Shown here: piece by piece, positions 25,908 to 36,814 of the stretch
How the letters are laid out: each line of letters begins with the position of its first letter
Position numbering within the stretch: position 1 is the stretch's first letter
From: Paracoccaceae bacterium
GTDB taxonomy: Bacteria > Pseudomonadota > Alphaproteobacteria > Rhodobacterales > Rhodobacteraceae
Assembly (NCBI GenBank): GCA_020425085.1
Contig: JAGQRW010000003.1
Span: 1 to 59,293, forward strand
DNA: 59,293 nt
Reading direction: 5' to 3'
Translations under genes and position numbers: made by a program
The notes under the pieces: model-generated
The model's input: only the letters and a program-made list of their open reading frames with translations
What the model was told of the DNA's origin: nothing
Databases searched by the model: none

Positions 25908-27008
25908 CTAATCTTCGTCCTGATCCGGGAACAACTGTGCCGCCACCTTCAGCGCGATGTTCTGGTAAATCACCGCATGCGGGCCCTTGGGGTCTGCCAC
26001 CACCACCGGAATGCCCGCATCAGATTGCAGGCGGATGTCCATATGCAGCGGCACCGCACCAAGGAAAGGCACATTCAGCTTTCTTGCCTCATCCTCGGCC
26101 CCGCCATGGCCGAAAATATCCGAAGTCTTGCCGCAATGCGGGCACAGAAAAGTAGACATGTTTTCGACGATGCCAAGGATTGGTACATCGACATTCCTGA
26201 ACATCTTCAGCCCCTTGCGAGCGTCGATCAGGGCCAGATCCTGCGGTGTAGATACGATCACCGAACCACTTAGCGGCACCTGTTGCGCCATTGTCAGTTG
26301 TGAATCACCAGTGCCGGGCGGCATGTCCAGAACCAGCACGTCAAGTTCGCCCCATTCCACCTCGCGCACCATTTGCATCAGGGCCGATACCACCATCGGG
26401 CCGCGCCAGATCACAGGCGATTCTTCTTCCTGAAGAAATCCCATCGACATGATCTTCATGCCGAATTTCGTTAGCGGAACGATGCGGTCGTCCTTGATTT
26501 CCGGGCGTCCGGTTTCTGCCAGAAGGCGCGGGATCGACGGGCCATAGATGTCAGCATCCAACAGGCCGACCTGGAAACCCAGAGCCCTGAGCGCCAGAGC
26601 AAGGTTGACAGCCGTGGTCGATTTCCCCACCCCACCCTTGCCGGATGCCACCGCCAGGATGGTTCTGACACCGGGGATTGATCCCGGCGCCGGTCGCAGA
26701 TCAGGGCCAAGGTTGCGTTCCTTTTTGCGGCTCAGCTTGGGGGGTTGCTGGTTGGGGTCGAAACTTTCGGTCCGTTCCTGCGTCAGGGCGACCAATACGG
26801 TTTTTACCCCCGGTACCGAACCGGCCTTGATTTCTGCCGCTTCACGGATCGGGCCATGATCGCCGGTAAACCCTTCGGGAATGGTGATCGAGAAAACCAC
26901 CTTGCCGTCGTTCACCATGATGTCCGAAACAAGACCCAGCGATACCAGATCACCGCCAAGTTCGGGGAGCTTTACCGATTTCAGGCGTTCACGAATCTGG
27001 TCCTGCAT
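25908..27008 (-). CDS. mrp: Mrp/ApbC-family P-loop Fe-S cluster carrier
   Basis: 366 aa. It has an N-terminal MIP18/DUF59-like domain (residues 1-90), a Walker A site ASGKGGVGKSTTAVNLA near residue 125, the DADIYGPS switch, and the cluster-binding CPHC in STFLCPHCGKTS. It delivers Fe-S clusters to apoproteins in the cytoplasm. Beside the Dsr genes, whose products hold many 4Fe-4S clusters, a supporting role is plausible but not specific. It converges with the regulator gene. Confidence 0.9.
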   Translation of the reverse strand: MQDQIRERLKSVKLPELGGDLVSLGLVSDIMVNDGKVVFSITIPEGFTGDHGPIREAAEIKAGSVPGVKTVLVALTQERTESFDPNQQPPKLSRKKERNLGPDLRPAPGSIPGVRTILAVASGKGGVGKSTTAVNLALALRALGFQVGLLDADIYGPSIPRLLAETGRPEIKDDRIVPLTKFGMKIMSMGFLQEEESPVIWRGPMVVSALMQMVREVEWGELDVLVLDMPPGTGDSQLTMAQQVPLSGSVIVSTPQDLALIDARKGLKMFRNVDVPILGIVENMSTFLCPHCGKTSDIFGHGGAEDEARKLNVPFLGAVPLHMDIRLQSDAGIPVVVADPKGPHAVIYQNIALKVAAQLFPDQDED

Positions 27009-27077
27009 GTGGTTCTTTCCCGTTGGACTGTTTACTCATTCACAGATTAGAATGTAATCAAGTAAAGGACAAGTCGC

Positions 27078-28007
27078 CTAATCCGGCACATGGGGCAGAT
27101 AGCTGCCCTTCTTGTCAACGATGAAACGGCGGAATTTTTCGGTCACTGCCGTCAGCGGCATGTCGCGCCGGTGCATCAGGAACCACTGGCGCAAGATCGG
27201 CACACCTGCCGCCTTGATCTGCACCAGTCGCCTGTCGGCAAGTTCGCTGGCCACCGCGTGACCGGATATCAGCGCGATGCCAAGCCCCGCCATGACCGCC
27301 TGCTTGATGGTTTCGTTGGAACCTGTGGTACGGCTTTCGTAAGACTGCCCTTCCCCCAGCCGATCCAGCAGGCGTTCCATCAGAATGCGCGTACCCGATC
27401 CACGTTCACGCATCAGAAAAGTTTCTTTCAGCAGGTCATCGGGCGAAACGTCGCAGCCCGTGGCAAGTGGATGCCCATTGGGCGCGATGAAAATATGTGG
27501 ATGCGGCCCCAGAATTTCGGCCGTGGCAACCGGCGTTCGGGGTGGCCGGCCCATGATCGCCACGTCAACCGCCCCTTCCATCACCAGTGAAATGATTTCT
27601 TCACGGTTGCCGATCCTCAATCCGACCTGAATATTCGGATTTTCCCGCTGGAAATCCGCCACCAGTTGCGGAGCGAAATATTTTCCGGTGCTGACAACGC
27701 CGATAGCGATATGACCATACTTGCCTTGACGGATTGATTTTACTCTTTCGTAACAGCTTGTTAAGGTTGCATCAATCTGTCTGGCAGTGCGTAGAACTTC
27801 CTGCCCGGCCGAGGTCAGGCTTGTTTTGCCACCATTGCCGCGCATCACCAGGCGCGTGCCGAGGTTTTCCTCAAGCAACTTCAGTTGTGTCGAAACAGCA
27901 GGTGGCGTCAGTCGCAGCATCTCGGCGGCGGCGGTCAGTGACCCGTTCTCGTTGATGGCGACCAGGGCGCGCAGTTGTTTCAGGCTGATAGCGTGTTCGT
28001 TGATCAT
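27078..28007 (-). CDS. cbbR: LysR-type regulator CbbR
   Basis: 309 aa. The N-terminal helix-turn-helix is ISLKQLRALVAINENGSLTAAAEMLRLTPPAVSTQLKLLEENLG; the ligand-binding domain follows. It is divergent from the cbb operon with 98 nt between the start codons, the usual CbbR arrangement. CbbR activates Calvin-cycle genes in response to metabolites such as RuBP. The assignment rests on LysR type plus position. Confidence 0.93.
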   Translation of the reverse strand: MINEHAISLKQLRALVAINENGSLTAAAEMLRLTPPAVSTQLKLLEENLGTRLVMRGNGGKTSLTSAGQEVLRTARQIDATLTSCYERVKSIRQGKYGHIAIGVVSTGKYFAPQLVADFQRENPNIQVGLRIGNREEIISLVMEGAVDVAIMGRPPRTPVATAEILGPHPHIFIAPNGHPLATGCDVSPDDLLKETFLMRERGSGTRILMERLLDRLGEGQSYESRTTGSNETIKQAVMAGLGIALISGHAVASELADRRLVQIKAAGVPILRQWFLMHRRDMPLTAVTEKFRRFIVDKKGSYLPHVPD

Positions 28008-28016
28008 AAAAATTGT

Positions 28017-28029
28017 TTAACACGTCTGA
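28017..28029. promoter_or_regulatory. Candidate CbbR site in the cbbR-cbbF intergenic region
   Basis: TTA-N7-TGA matches the published CbbR consensus TNA-N7-TNA and also the LysR T-N11-A core. It is the only good match in this 98-nt gap. Next to it TTGGTT (28049-28054) and AACCAA (28067-28072) form a separate inverted repeat ending 33 nt before the cbbF start. Confidence 0.45.
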
Positions 28030-28105
28030 GATTTTTTTCAATTTCCTTTTGGTTACGTTACGTCCAAACCAAGCAGAAATCGGACCAATATCGAGGAATC
28101 ATCAG

Positions 28106-29125
28106 ATGGCCAGCCATGTGGATCTTGCCGGATATCTGGCAAACAATCCCGACATTCCCCAGGATTTGGGCACCGTGGTGATGGCCATGTGCGATGTAGG
28201 AAAGACCCTTTCGCACAAGATCGCCCGCGGCGCTTTGGAGGGCGCGATGGGGGCCGCGGTTGGCGATAATGCCGATGGTGATGTGCAAAAGGCGCTGGAT
28301 ATCATCGCGGACGAAATGTTTTTTGCCGCCCTTGGTGGCACAGCGGTACGCTGGTATGCCTCGGAAGAGCGCGAAGACGTGGTGGCGTTAACGCCCGGCG
28401 GGCGGCTGGCGCTGGCGACCGATCCCCTGGATGGTTCCTCCAACATAGATGTCAACGTCAGTATCGGCACGATCTTTTCCATCTACCCCGCCAAGGATGA
28501 CCCCGAGGCCAGCTTTCTGCGCCCCGGTCATGAACAGATATGCGCCGGCTACATCATTTATGGCCCGCAGACCGGTTTGGTGATCAGCTTTGGCCAAGGT
28601 ACGATGTCGTTCATTCTGGACCCGGAAACCGGCCTTTTCATCCTGGTTGATCCTGCAATGAAGATCCCGGACGCGGCGTCGGAATTTGCCATCAACGCCT
28701 CGAATTATCGGCATTGGTCAAAACCGGTACGTGCCTATATTGACGATTGTCTGGCCGGTGAAAACGGGCCGCGCGGCAAGAATTTCAATATGCGTTGGGT
28801 GGCGTCACTGGTGGCAGAAACCCACCGGATCATAAGCCGTGGCGGCATTTTTCTTTATCCAAGCGATTCGCGTAAAGGTTATGAAAACGGCCGCCTTCGC
28901 ATGGTCTATGAATGCGCGCCGATCGCCATGCTGGTGGAACAGGCGGGCGGGTTGGCCACCGATGGTTGTGACCGGCTGTTGGATCAGAAGGTCAAAACCC
29001 TGCACGGCCGCACCCCCTTGGTGTTCGGTACCCCCGACAAGGTCGGCCGCGTCGCCACCTATCACGATCTTCCCGAAAATGAGACATCGGCCCTGTTCCG
29101 CGACCGCGGTCTGTTCAGAGATTAA
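28106..29125 (+). CDS. cbbF: Fructose-1,6-bisphosphatase, class I
   Basis: 339 aa from ATG 28106 with GAGGAA 7 nt before; the open frame upstream is not protein-like. The metal and substrate motifs [17 protein letters not shown] and [20 protein letters not shown] are class I FBPase signatures. It dephosphorylates FBP and, in some bacteria, sedoheptulose bisphosphate. It is first gene of the cbb operon and 12 nt before cbbP. Confidence 0.95.
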   Translation: MASHVDLAGYLANNPDIPQDLGTVVMAMCDVGKTLSHKIARGALEGAMGAAVGDNADGDVQKALDIIADEMFFAALGGTAVRWYASEEREDVVALTPGGRLALATDPLDGSSNIDVNVSIGTIFSIYPAKDDPEASFLRPGHEQICAGYIIYGPQTGLVISFGQGTMSFILDPETGLFILVDPAMKIPDAASEFAINASNYRHWSKPVRAYIDDCLAGENGPRGKNFNMRWVASLVAETHRIISRGGIFLYPSDSRKGYENGRLRMVYECAPIAMLVEQAGGLATDGCDRLLDQKVKTLHGRTPLVFGTPDKVGRVATYHDLPENETSALFRDRGLFRD

Positions 29126-29137
29126 GGAAATCAACCG

Positions 29138-30010
29138 ATGAGCAAGAAACACCCGATCATATCCGTCACCGGTTCATCCGGGGCTGGGACATCCACGGTC
29201 AAGCACACGTTCGACCAGATTTTCCGCCGCGAAGGGGTATCGGCGGTTTCCATCGAAGGTGATGCCTTTCACCGCTATAACCGCCAGGACATGAAGGCCG
29301 AATTGCAACGTCGGCTGTCCGAGGGGGATAATTCGTTCAGCCACTTCAGCTACGAGGCTAACGAGTTGCAGGAACTTGAAGACGTGTTTCGCATTTATGG
29401 CGAAACCGGCAAGGGGCGCACCCGCACCTATGTCCACAACGACAAAGAAGCCGAAGAACTCAACACGCCCTCCGGCTGTTTTACCGACTGGCGTGATCTT
29501 GAAGATGGATCGGACGTTCTGTTTTATGAAGGCCTTCACGGTGCGGTCAAGGCCAATGGCATCAACATCGCCCAACATGCGGATCTGAAAATCGGTGTGG
29601 TGCCGGTAATCAATCTGGAATGGATCCAGAAGATCCACCGCGACCGCGACAGTCGCGGTTATACCACCGAGGCAGTAACCGACGTGATCCTTCGCCGCAT
29701 GGATGCCTATGTGAAATGCATCGTGCCACAATTCGCCCGGACCGACATCAATTTCCAGCGGGTGCCGGTGGTGGATACCTCGAACCCCTTCGTTGCCCGC
29801 TGGATCCCGACGCCCGACGAAAGTCTGGTGGTAATCCGTTTCGCCAACCCGCGCGGCATTGACTTTCCCTACCTCACCCTGATGATCAACGGAAGCTGGA
29901 TGAGCCGCGCCAATTCCATCGTCATTCCCGGCAACAAGCTGGATCTTGCCATGCAACTAATCCTGACCCCGCTGATCATGCGCCTCAAAGATAACGCCCG
30001 CCGCGCCTAA
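29138..30010 (+). CDS. cbbP: Phosphoribulokinase
   Basis: 290 aa, the short bacterial (class I) form. Walker [18 protein letters not shown] at residues 9-25; [13 protein letters not shown] holds the acidic catalytic segment, and [14 protein letters not shown] follows. It converts ribulose 5-phosphate to RuBP, the RuBisCO substrate, and together with RuBisCO is diagnostic for the Calvin cycle. It lies between cbbF and cbbT. Confidence 0.96.
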   Translation: MSKKHPIISVTGSSGAGTSTVKHTFDQIFRREGVSAVSIEGDAFHRYNRQDMKAELQRRLSEGDNSFSHFSYEANELQELEDVFRIYGETGKGRTRTYVHNDKEAEELNTPSGCFTDWRDLEDGSDVLFYEGLHGAVKANGINIAQHADLKIGVVPVINLEWIQKIHRDRDSRGYTTEAVTDVILRRMDAYVKCIVPQFARTDINFQRVPVVDTSNPFVARWIPTPDESLVVIRFANPRGIDFPYLTLMINGSWMSRANSIVIPGNKLDLAMQLILTPLIMRLKDNARRA

Positions 30011-30021
30011 AGGAAAATCCG

Positions 30022-31992
30022 ATGACCCAAGCAAATGAAAAACTGATGGCCAACGCAATCCGCGTTTTGGCTATGGACGCGGTACAGGCGGCCAATTCCG
30101 GACATCCCGGTATGCCGATGGGCATGGCGGATGTGGCGACGGTTCTGTTCAACCGCTTCATCAATATAGACCCTGGCGCGTCGGACTGGGCGGACCGGGA
30201 TCGTTTCGTTCTGTCGGCGGGGCATGGTTCGATGCTGCACTATGCCATCAATCACCTGCTTGGCTATGACGACATGCCGATGGATCAACTCAGGAATTTC
30301 CGGCAATGGGGATCACGCACCGCCGGGCACCCGGAATACGGCCACGCCAAGGGCATTGAAACCACCACCGGTCCGCTGGGGCAGGGCATTTCCACCGCTG
30401 TCGGCATGGCACTGGCGGAACGTATGCAAAACGCCCGCTTTGGCGATGATCTGGTGAATCACCGGACCTATGTGATTGCAGGTGACGGATGCCTGATGGA
30501 AGGCATCAGCCATGAGGCCATCGACCTTGCCGGCCATCTTGGCCTTGGCCGCATGATCGTCTTGTGGGATGATAACCGGATCACCATTGACGGTGCGACC
30601 GACCTTTCCACCTCGACCGATCAACTGGCACGGTTTGCTGCTAGCGGCTGGCATACCATGCGGGTCGATGGACATGATACGGATGCGATTGCAGCGGGAA
30701 TTGCCGCCGCACAGGCCGATCCGCGCCCGTCGCTGATTGCCTGTCGCACCATTATCGGCTTTGGCGCCCCCAACAAGCAGGGAACTTCGGCCACCCATGG
30801 CGCACCACTTGGTGCTGAGGAAATCGCGGCGGCGCGCGAGTTTCTGAGTTGGAGCCTGCCGCCGTTTGAAATTCCCGATCAGGTCTATGCCGACTGGAAC
30901 GCGGTCGCACAAAGGGGCGCCGAGCTTCGCGCCGCTTGGCAGGAGCGGTTGAGTTCTTCAAACCTTGCTCCGGCTTTTGCCGCCGCCCTTGATGGCAACA
31001 CCCGCGCCCCGCTGGCCGAGGCGATGCGCGAATACAAGGCGAAACTAATTACCGACAAGCCCAAGGTTGCCACCCGCAAAGCCTCGGAAATGGCGCTGGA
31101 GATTGTCAATGCCTCGGTTGCCAACATGGTTGGTGGCTCGGCCGATCTGACAGGATCGAACAATACCCGCACATCGGGCATGACCGTGGTTAATCGTGAA
31201 AATTACGGCGGTGATTACATCAATTATGGTGTGCGTGAACATGGTATGGCGGCGGCGATGAACGGGCTAAGTCTGCATGGCGGGTTGCGTCCCTATGGCG
31301 GTACTTTTCTGGTATTTGCCGATTACTGCCGCCCGGCAATCCGTCTGTCGGCGCTGATGCAGCAACCGGTCACTTACGTCATGACCCATGACAGCATCGG
31401 CCTTGGCGAAGATGGCCCGACGCATCAGCCGGTGGAACACATGGCCAGCCTTCGCGCCATGCCCAACGTCAACGTGGTGCGCCCCGCCGATGTGGTGGAA
31501 ACCGCCGAAGCATGGGAACTGGCGGTGGCCTCGGACGCTACCCCCTATGTTCTCTGCCTGTCGCGTCAGGGTTTGCCGTGTTTGCGTGATGACGCCGATC
31601 AGAACAAGACCGCCCTTGGCGCTTATGTTCTGCGCGAGGCTGACGGTGATCGGGCTATCACCCTGATCGCTACCGGTTCCGAGGTGGAACTGGCAATGAA
31701 AGCGGCGGATCAACTGGCCGCCGAAGGTATCAGGGCCGCCGTGGTATCGGCCCCCTGTCTTGAACTGTTCGCCACGCAACCGGCAAGCTATCGCACCAAG
31801 GTTCTGGGCAAGGCACCACGCATTGCCGTCGAAGCGGGGGTTGAACAGGGTTGGGGCAAATATCTGGGTGATCGGGATTTGTTCATCGGCATGACCGGCT
31901 TTGGCGCATCTGCCCCGGCGGATGAGTTGTTTGAACATTTCGGCATCAATGCCGAAGCGGTGGTGAAAGCGGCAAAATCGCTGCTGGCATAA
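30022..31992 (+). CDS. cbbT: Transketolase
   Basis: 656 aa, full length. Thiamine diphosphate motif [18 protein letters not shown]...DDNR near residue 155; [12 protein letters not shown] near the N-terminus; [18 protein letters not shown] in the pyrimidine-binding domain. It exchanges C2 units between sugar phosphates for RuBP regeneration. It is third gene of the cbb operon. Confidence 0.95.
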   Translation: MTQANEKLMANAIRVLAMDAVQAANSGHPGMPMGMADVATVLFNRFINIDPGASDWADRDRFVLSAGHGSMLHYAINHLLGYDDMPMDQLRNFRQWGSRTAGHPEYGHAKGIETTTGPLGQGISTAVGMALAERMQNARFGDDLVNHRTYVIAGDGCLMEGISHEAIDLAGHLGLGRMIVLWDDNRITIDGATDLSTSTDQLARFAASGWHTMRVDGHDTDAIAAGIAAAQADPRPSLIACRTIIGFGAPNKQGTSATHGAPLGAEEIAAAREFLSWSLPPFEIPDQVYADWNAVAQRGAELRAAWQERLSSSNLAPAFAAALDGNTRAPLAEAMREYKAKLITDKPKVATRKASEMALEIVNASVANMVGGSADLTGSNNTRTSGMTVVNRENYGGDYINYGVREHGMAAAMNGLSLHGGLRPYGGTFLVFADYCRPAIRLSALMQQPVTYVMTHDSIGLGEDGPTHQPVEHMASLRAMPNVNVVRPADVVETAEAWELAVASDATPYVLCLSRQGLPCLRDDADQNKTALGAYVLREADGDRAITLIATGSEVELAMKAADQLAAEGIRAAVVSAPCLELFATQPASYRTKVLGKAPRIAVEAGVEQGWGKYLGDRDLFIGMTGFGASAPADELFEHFGINAEAVVKAAKSLLA

Positions 31993-32020
31993 GGTTTTAA
32001 GGGCAAAGGACATTGAACCC

Positions 32021-33022
32021 ATGACATTGAAAGTAGCAGTAAACGGTGCAGGTCGCATTGGACGCAGTGCCATCCGGATGATTTTCGAATCTTATGGCGG
32101 TCGCATCGAACTGGTGGCGCTGAACGCCTCGGGCGGGGCCAGCGCCAACGCGCATCTCCTGAAATACGACTCCGTACATGGCCGGTTTGGCGGTACAGTT
32201 GTCGCCAAGGGCGACGACCTGGCAATCAACGGCAAGACGGTACGTCTTAGCGCCGAACGTGACCCCTCGAACCTTGACTGGGACGGCATTGATCTGGTGC
32301 TGGAATGCACCGGCGCTTTCAACTCAAAACAGGCGGCATCGGCGCATCTGACGCGGGGCGCAAAACGGGTACTGTGTTCAGCCCCGGCAAAAAATGCTGA
32401 TAAAACCGTGGTTTATGGCGTCAATCACCAGGTGATCACCGAAAAGGATCTGGTGGTTTCCGCCGCGTCCTGCACCACCAACTGTCTTGCGCCGGTGGCG
32501 ATGGTTCTGAACAATGCCATCGGCATCGAAAAAGGGTTCATGAGCACCATTCACGCCTATACCGGCGATCAACCGACGCTGGATCGTCGCCACAAGGATC
32601 CCTATCGCGGCCGGGCGGCTGCCATGTCGATCGTGCCGACCACGACCGGTGCTGCCAAGGCGGTCGGGCTGGTGCTGCCGGAACTGCTCGGCAAACTTGA
32701 CGGCGGCGCCATCCGGGTGCCGGTACCGAATGTCTCGGCGGTTGACCTAAACTTCAACGCCACGCGCAAAACCACGGCGGAGGAAATCAACGCTGCCATC
32801 CGCGAAGCCGCTGAAGGCCCGCTGAAAGGTGTTCTGGCCTATGACGAGGAAGAAACCGTTTCGATTGATTACAACCACACCGACACCGCATCAAACTTTG
32901 CTGGCCTGCAAACCGGGGTGATGGATGGTGATCTGGTCCGGGTGTTCAGCTGGTACGACAATGAATGGGGCTTTACCAACCAGATGCTGAAAGCAGCGTT
33001 GGTAATCGGAGATACCCTTTGA
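32021..33022 (+). CDS. gap: Glyceraldehyde-3-phosphate dehydrogenase, type I
   Basis: 333 aa. The NAD-binding start is VAVNGAGRIGRSAIRM and the catalytic cysteine is in SAASCTTNCLAP. The C-terminal WYDNEWGFTNQM is typical. It reduces 1,3-bisphosphoglycerate in the Calvin direction. Its stop overlaps the pgk start (TGATG), so translation is coupled. The cofactor preference cannot be read off safely. Confidence 0.95.
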   Translation: MTLKVAVNGAGRIGRSAIRMIFESYGGRIELVALNASGGASANAHLLKYDSVHGRFGGTVVAKGDDLAINGKTVRLSAERDPSNLDWDGIDLVLECTGAFNSKQAASAHLTRGAKRVLCSAPAKNADKTVVYGVNHQVITEKDLVVSAASCTTNCLAPVAMVLNNAIGIEKGFMSTIHAYTGDQPTLDRRHKDPYRGRAAAMSIVPTTTGAAKAVGLVLPELLGKLDGGAIRVPVPNVSAVDLNFNATRKTTAEEINAAIREAAEGPLKGVLAYDEEETVSIDYNHTDTASNFAGLQTGVMDGDLVRVFSWYDNEWGFTNQMLKAALVIGDTL

Positions 33023-34224
33023 TGCCGATCACCCGCATTGAGGATATCAACGTCAAGGGCCGTCGTCTGCTGATCCGTGCCGATCTGAACGCGCCTGTCA
33101 ACAATGGCAAGGTTACGGACGCAACCCGGATCACCCGGTTTGCCGAGGGCCTGAAACCGCTGCTGGCAAAAGGGGCGCGGGCGATCGTGCTGTCGCATTT
33201 TGGCCGCCCCAAGGGCAAGCGCGTACCGGAAATGTCGCTGGCACCCATAGCACCGGCATTGTCTGCCGCACTTGGGCAGTACGTAGAGTTTGTGAATGAT
33301 TGCATCGGCGATGCGGCAGTTAATGCAGCGGCGCAGTTAAATGACGGTCAAGCAATGCTGTGTGAAAATCTGCGGTTTCACGCCGGTGAAACTGCCAATG
33401 ATCCGGGTTTTGCCCGTGAACTGGCGCAGCTGGGCGACATCTATGTCAATGATGCGTTTTCCGCGTCTCACCGGGCGCATGCGTCAACTTCGGCGATCAC
33501 CGGGTTACTGCCTGCCTGTTCCGGCCCGCTGCTGGATCAGGAGATCAAAGCGCTGACATCGGCACTTGAAACGCCAAAGCATCCGGCAGTTGCGCTGGTC
33601 GGCGGGGCCAAGGTTTCATCCAAGATTGCGGTTCTGAAAAACCTGGTGAACAAGCTTGACGCCATCATCATAGGCGGTGGTATGGCCAATACCTTCATGT
33701 TTGCCGAAGGTCAGCCAATCGGAAAATCGCTGTGTGAGCGGGATCAGGTGGAAACCGTTCATGAGATCAGGTCGCTGGCGCGTGCCGCGAATTGTGAATT
33801 GGTGCTGCCGGTCGATATTGTCTATGCGTTTGAATTTGCCGAAAATGTCGAAAACCATGTCGCGGAAATCGACGGCTGCCCGCCGGATGGCATGATACTG
33901 GATGCCGGCCCCAAATCCATCACCCGTTTTAATGAGGTTCTGGCTGGCGCAGAAACCATCCTCTGGAACGGCCCGCTTGGTGCCTTTGAAATCCGCCCGT
34001 TCGGCAAGGCCACCAAAAGGGTTGCCGAAAAGGCGGCGGAATTGACGCGCAGCGGTCAGGTCATCTCGGTCGCTGGTGGCGGTGATACGGTGGCTGCCCT
34101 CAACATGGCCGGGGTTGCGGGCGATTTTACCTATGTCTCGGGCGCGGGTGGCGCGTTCCTTGAATGGCTGGAAGGCAAGGAATTGCCGGGGCTGGCAGCA
34201 CTCAATCGCGCCAAAGCGGCTTAA
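33022..34224 (+). CDS. pgk: Phosphoglycerate kinase
   Basis: 400 aa from ATG 33022. Motifs LLIRADLNAPVNNG, LSHFGRPKGKRV, ALVGGAKVSSKI and the C-terminal nucleotide-binding SVAGGGDTVAAL. It phosphorylates 3-phosphoglycerate, the product of RuBisCO. It starts within the gap stop codon and ends 12 nt before cbbA. Confidence 0.96.
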   Translation: MPITRIEDINVKGRRLLIRADLNAPVNNGKVTDATRITRFAEGLKPLLAKGARAIVLSHFGRPKGKRVPEMSLAPIAPALSAALGQYVEFVNDCIGDAAVNAAAQLNDGQAMLCENLRFHAGETANDPGFARELAQLGDIYVNDAFSASHRAHASTSAITGLLPACSGPLLDQEIKALTSALETPKHPAVALVGGAKVSSKIAVLKNLVNKLDAIIIGGGMANTFMFAEGQPIGKSLCERDQVETVHEIRSLARAANCELVLPVDIVYAFEFAENVENHVAEIDGCPPDGMILDAGPKSITRFNEVLAGAETILWNGPLGAFEIRPFGKATKRVAEKAAELTRSGQVISVAGGGDTVAALNMAGVAGDFTYVSGAGGAFLEWLEGKELPGLAALNRAKAA

Positions 34225-34236
34225 GGAGAAACGAAA

Positions 34237-35301
34237 ATGGCACTTATCACCCTCAGACAACTTTTGGATCACGCGGCGGAAAATGCCTATGGCGTACCTG
34301 CGTTCAACATCAACAACATGGAACAGGGTTTGGCGATCATGCGGGCCGCCCAATCGGTCGATGCGCCGGTGATCATTCAGGCCAGCCGGGGTGCGCGTTC
34401 CTATGCAGGTGACATCATGCTGCGCCATATGATCCAGGCGCTGGCCGAGATGTATCCCGATATTCCGGTCTGCATGCATCAGGACCACGGCAATAACGAG
34501 GCGACCTGTTCATCGGCGATCCGTTATGGATTCACCTCGGTGATGATGGACGGCAGCCTTGAAAGCGACATGAAAACCCCGGCTTCCTATGACTATAACG
34601 TTGATATCACTGAACGTGTCTCACGCCTTGCCCATTGGGTCGGGGCCAGCGTTGAAGGCGAACTTGGCGTTCTTGGCAGCCTTGAAACCGGCGAAGCGGC
34701 GAAAGAGGATGGTTCAGGCGCCGAAGGTAAGCTGAACATGGAATCGTTGCTGACCGACCCCGATCAGGCAGTGGATTTCGTTAAAAAGACCAAGGTTGAC
34801 GCGCTGGCAATCGCCTGTGGCACCAGCCACGGCGCCTACAAGTTCAGCCGCAAACCGACCGGCGAAATTCTGGCGATGGACCGGATCGAGGCAATTCACG
34901 CCAAACTGCCGAACACGCATCTGGTGATGCATGGATCATCCTCGGTTCCGCAGGAGTTGCAGGATATCATCAACGAATTTGGTGGCGAAATGCCGCAAAC
35001 CTACGGCGTGCCGGTGGAGGAAATAGAACGCGGCATCCGTTCCGGCGTGCGCAAGGTCAATATCGACACCGATTGCCGCATGGCCATGACCGGCCAGTAC
35101 CGCAAGATCGCAACTGAAAAACCGACCGAGTTTGACCCGCGCAAGTTCAACATCCCGGCCATGGAGGCAATGCAGGCGCTGTGCAAGGATCGTCTGGAAC
35201 GTTTTGGCACCGCTGGTCACGCATCAAAAATCAAGGTCATCCCGATGGATGACATGGCCAAACGTTATGCTGGTGGCAGTCTCGACCCTGCTGTCGGCTA
35301 G
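34237..35301 (+). CDS. cbbA: Fructose-bisphosphate aldolase, class II (CbbA)
   Basis: 354 aa. The zinc ligands are in [10 protein letters not shown] and later [18 protein letters not shown]-type region [17 protein letters not shown]; the C-terminal [14 protein letters not shown]. It condenses triose phosphates to FBP, and probably sedoheptulose bisphosphate, in RuBP regeneration. A GC-rich hairpin follows it. Confidence 0.95.
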   Translation: MALITLRQLLDHAAENAYGVPAFNINNMEQGLAIMRAAQSVDAPVIIQASRGARSYAGDIMLRHMIQALAEMYPDIPVCMHQDHGNNEATCSSAIRYGFTSVMMDGSLESDMKTPASYDYNVDITERVSRLAHWVGASVEGELGVLGSLETGEAAKEDGSGAEGKLNMESLLTDPDQAVDFVKKTKVDALAIACGTSHGAYKFSRKPTGEILAMDRIEAIHAKLPNTHLVMHGSSSVPQELQDIINEFGGEMPQTYGVPVEEIERGIRSGVRKVNIDTDCRMAMTGQYRKIATEKPTEFDPRKFNIPAMEAMQALCKDRLERFGTAGHASKIKVIPMDDMAKRYAGGSLDPAVG

Positions 35302-35312
35302 ATCAAAAGCAA

Positions 35313-35342
35313 GCCGGTGGCGGTCTCGACCCCGCCACCGGC
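35313..35342 (+). repeat. Strong hairpin between cbbA and cbbM
   Basis: GCCGGTGGCGG and CCGCCACCGGC form a perfect 11-bp stem with an 8-nt loop and no T run after it. It ends 27 nt before the cbbM start. Such stems protect the ends of processed mRNA pieces, so it may permit higher cbbM mRNA levels than upstream genes. Confidence 0.7.
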
Positions 35343-35369
35343 CAAGTCCAACATAAATGGAGATTCACT

Positions 35370-36758
35370 ATGGACCAGTCCAATCGTTATGCACGTCTTG
35401 ATCTGAAAGAGAAAGACTTGATTGCTAACGGCAATCACGTTCTTGTCGCCTATGTCATGAAGCCCAAACCGGGTTTCGGCGGCTATCTGGAAACCGCGGC
35501 GCATTTCGCCGCCGAAAGTTCCACCGGCACCAATGTCGATGTATCCACCACCGATGATTTCACCCGCGGCGTGGATGCGCTGGTCTATGAGGTGGACGAA
35601 AAGCGGCAGTTGATGAAAATCGCCTATCCGCTGGAATTGTTCGACCGCAACATCATCGACGGTCGGGCCATGTTGTGTTCGTTCCTGACGCTGGCGATCG
35701 GAAACAATCAGGGCATGGGCGATGTGGAATACGCCAAGATGCACGATTTCTATGTGCCGCCCGCCTATTTGCGCCTGTTTGATGGTCCGTCAACCACCAT
35801 CCGCGATCTGTGGCGCGTCCTTGGCCGCCCGCATGTCGATGGCGGCTTTATCGTTGGCACCATCATCAAGCCGAAACTCGGGCTGCGCCCCAAGCCATTT
35901 GCGGATGCCTGCTATGATTTCTGGCTTGGGGGTGATTTCATCAAGAATGACGAGCCACAAGGAAACCAGTTGTTCGCCCCTTTGAAAGAGACCATTCCGC
36001 TGGTTGCCGATGCCATGAAACGCGCCCAGGACAAGACCGGCGAGGCGAAACTTTTTTCCGCCAATATCACAGCTGATGACCACTATGAAATGCTGGCGCG
36101 TGGCGAGTTCATTTTGGAAACGTTTGCGGAAAATGCTGATCATGTGGCGTTTCTGGTGGATGGTTATGTCACGGGTCCGGCGGCGATTACCACTGCAAGG
36201 CGGTCTTTTCCCAAGCAGTACCTGCATTACCACCGCGCCGGGCATGGTGCGGTGACATCGCCACAGTCGTTACGCGGCTATACCGCCTTTGTTCTGGCCA
36301 AGATGGCGCGGCTACAGGGGGCCAGCGGTATCCACACTGGCACCATGGGTTTCGGCAAGATGGAAGGCGAGGCAGCGGACAAGCTGATGGCGTACATGAT
36401 CACCGATGATACCGCCGATGGGCCATATTATCATCAGGAATGGCTGGGCATGGCCCCGACCACCCCGATTATCTCGGGCGGTATGAATGCCCTGCGGATA
36501 CCGGGATTTTTTGCCAATCTTGGCCATTCCAACCTGATCCTGACAGCTGGCGGTGGTGCATTCGGTCATATCGACGGTGCCGCCGAGGGTGCGCTATCGC
36601 TGCGGCAAGCCGAACAATGCTGGAAAGAAGGGGCTGATCCGCTGGAATTCGCGCTCGACCACAAGGCGTTCGCGCGGGCGTTTGAAAGTTTCCCGCAGGA
36701 TGCCGACAAGCTATACCCTGACTGGCGGAAAAAGCTGAGGATCAATTCTGCCGCCTGA
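35370..36758 (+). CDS. cbbM: Ribulose-bisphosphate carboxylase, form II
   Basis: 462 aa, the usual length for form II. Catalytic K167 in [10 protein letters not shown]; carbamylation site with metal ligands [14 protein letters not shown] (K192, D194, E195); loop 6 [11 protein letters not shown]; and [12 protein letters not shown] near the end. Each position is one more than in Rhodospirillum rubrum CbbM. Form II has low CO2/O2 specificity and suits CO2-rich, low-oxygen settings. It uses GGAG before ATG. No form I genes or CbbQ/CbbO activase are in the window. Confidence 0.97.
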   Translation: MDQSNRYARLDLKEKDLIANGNHVLVAYVMKPKPGFGGYLETAAHFAAESSTGTNVDVSTTDDFTRGVDALVYEVDEKRQLMKIAYPLELFDRNIIDGRAMLCSFLTLAIGNNQGMGDVEYAKMHDFYVPPAYLRLFDGPSTTIRDLWRVLGRPHVDGGFIVGTIIKPKLGLRPKPFADACYDFWLGGDFIKNDEPQGNQLFAPLKETIPLVADAMKRAQDKTGEAKLFSANITADDHYEMLARGEFILETFAENADHVAFLVDGYVTGPAAITTARRSFPKQYLHYHRAGHGAVTSPQSLRGYTAFVLAKMARLQGASGIHTGTMGFGKMEGEAADKLMAYMITDDTADGPYYHQEWLGMAPTTPIISGGMNALRIPGFFANLGHSNLILTAGGGAFGHIDGAAEGALSLRQAEQCWKEGADPLEFALDHKAFARAFESFPQDADKLYPDWRKKLRINSAA

Positions 36759-36767
36759 AACGGGCTG

Positions 36768-36787
36768 GGGGCGATGCATTTCGCCCC
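36768..36787 (+). repeat. Hairpin between cbbM and rpe
   Basis: GGGGCGA pairs with TCGCCCC around a 6-nt loop. No T run follows, so it may stabilise the 3' end of a processed cbbM message rather than end transcription. Confidence 0.5.
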
Positions 36788-36814
36788 TGGTTTGCCCCAA
36801 TAACGGAGTCGACC

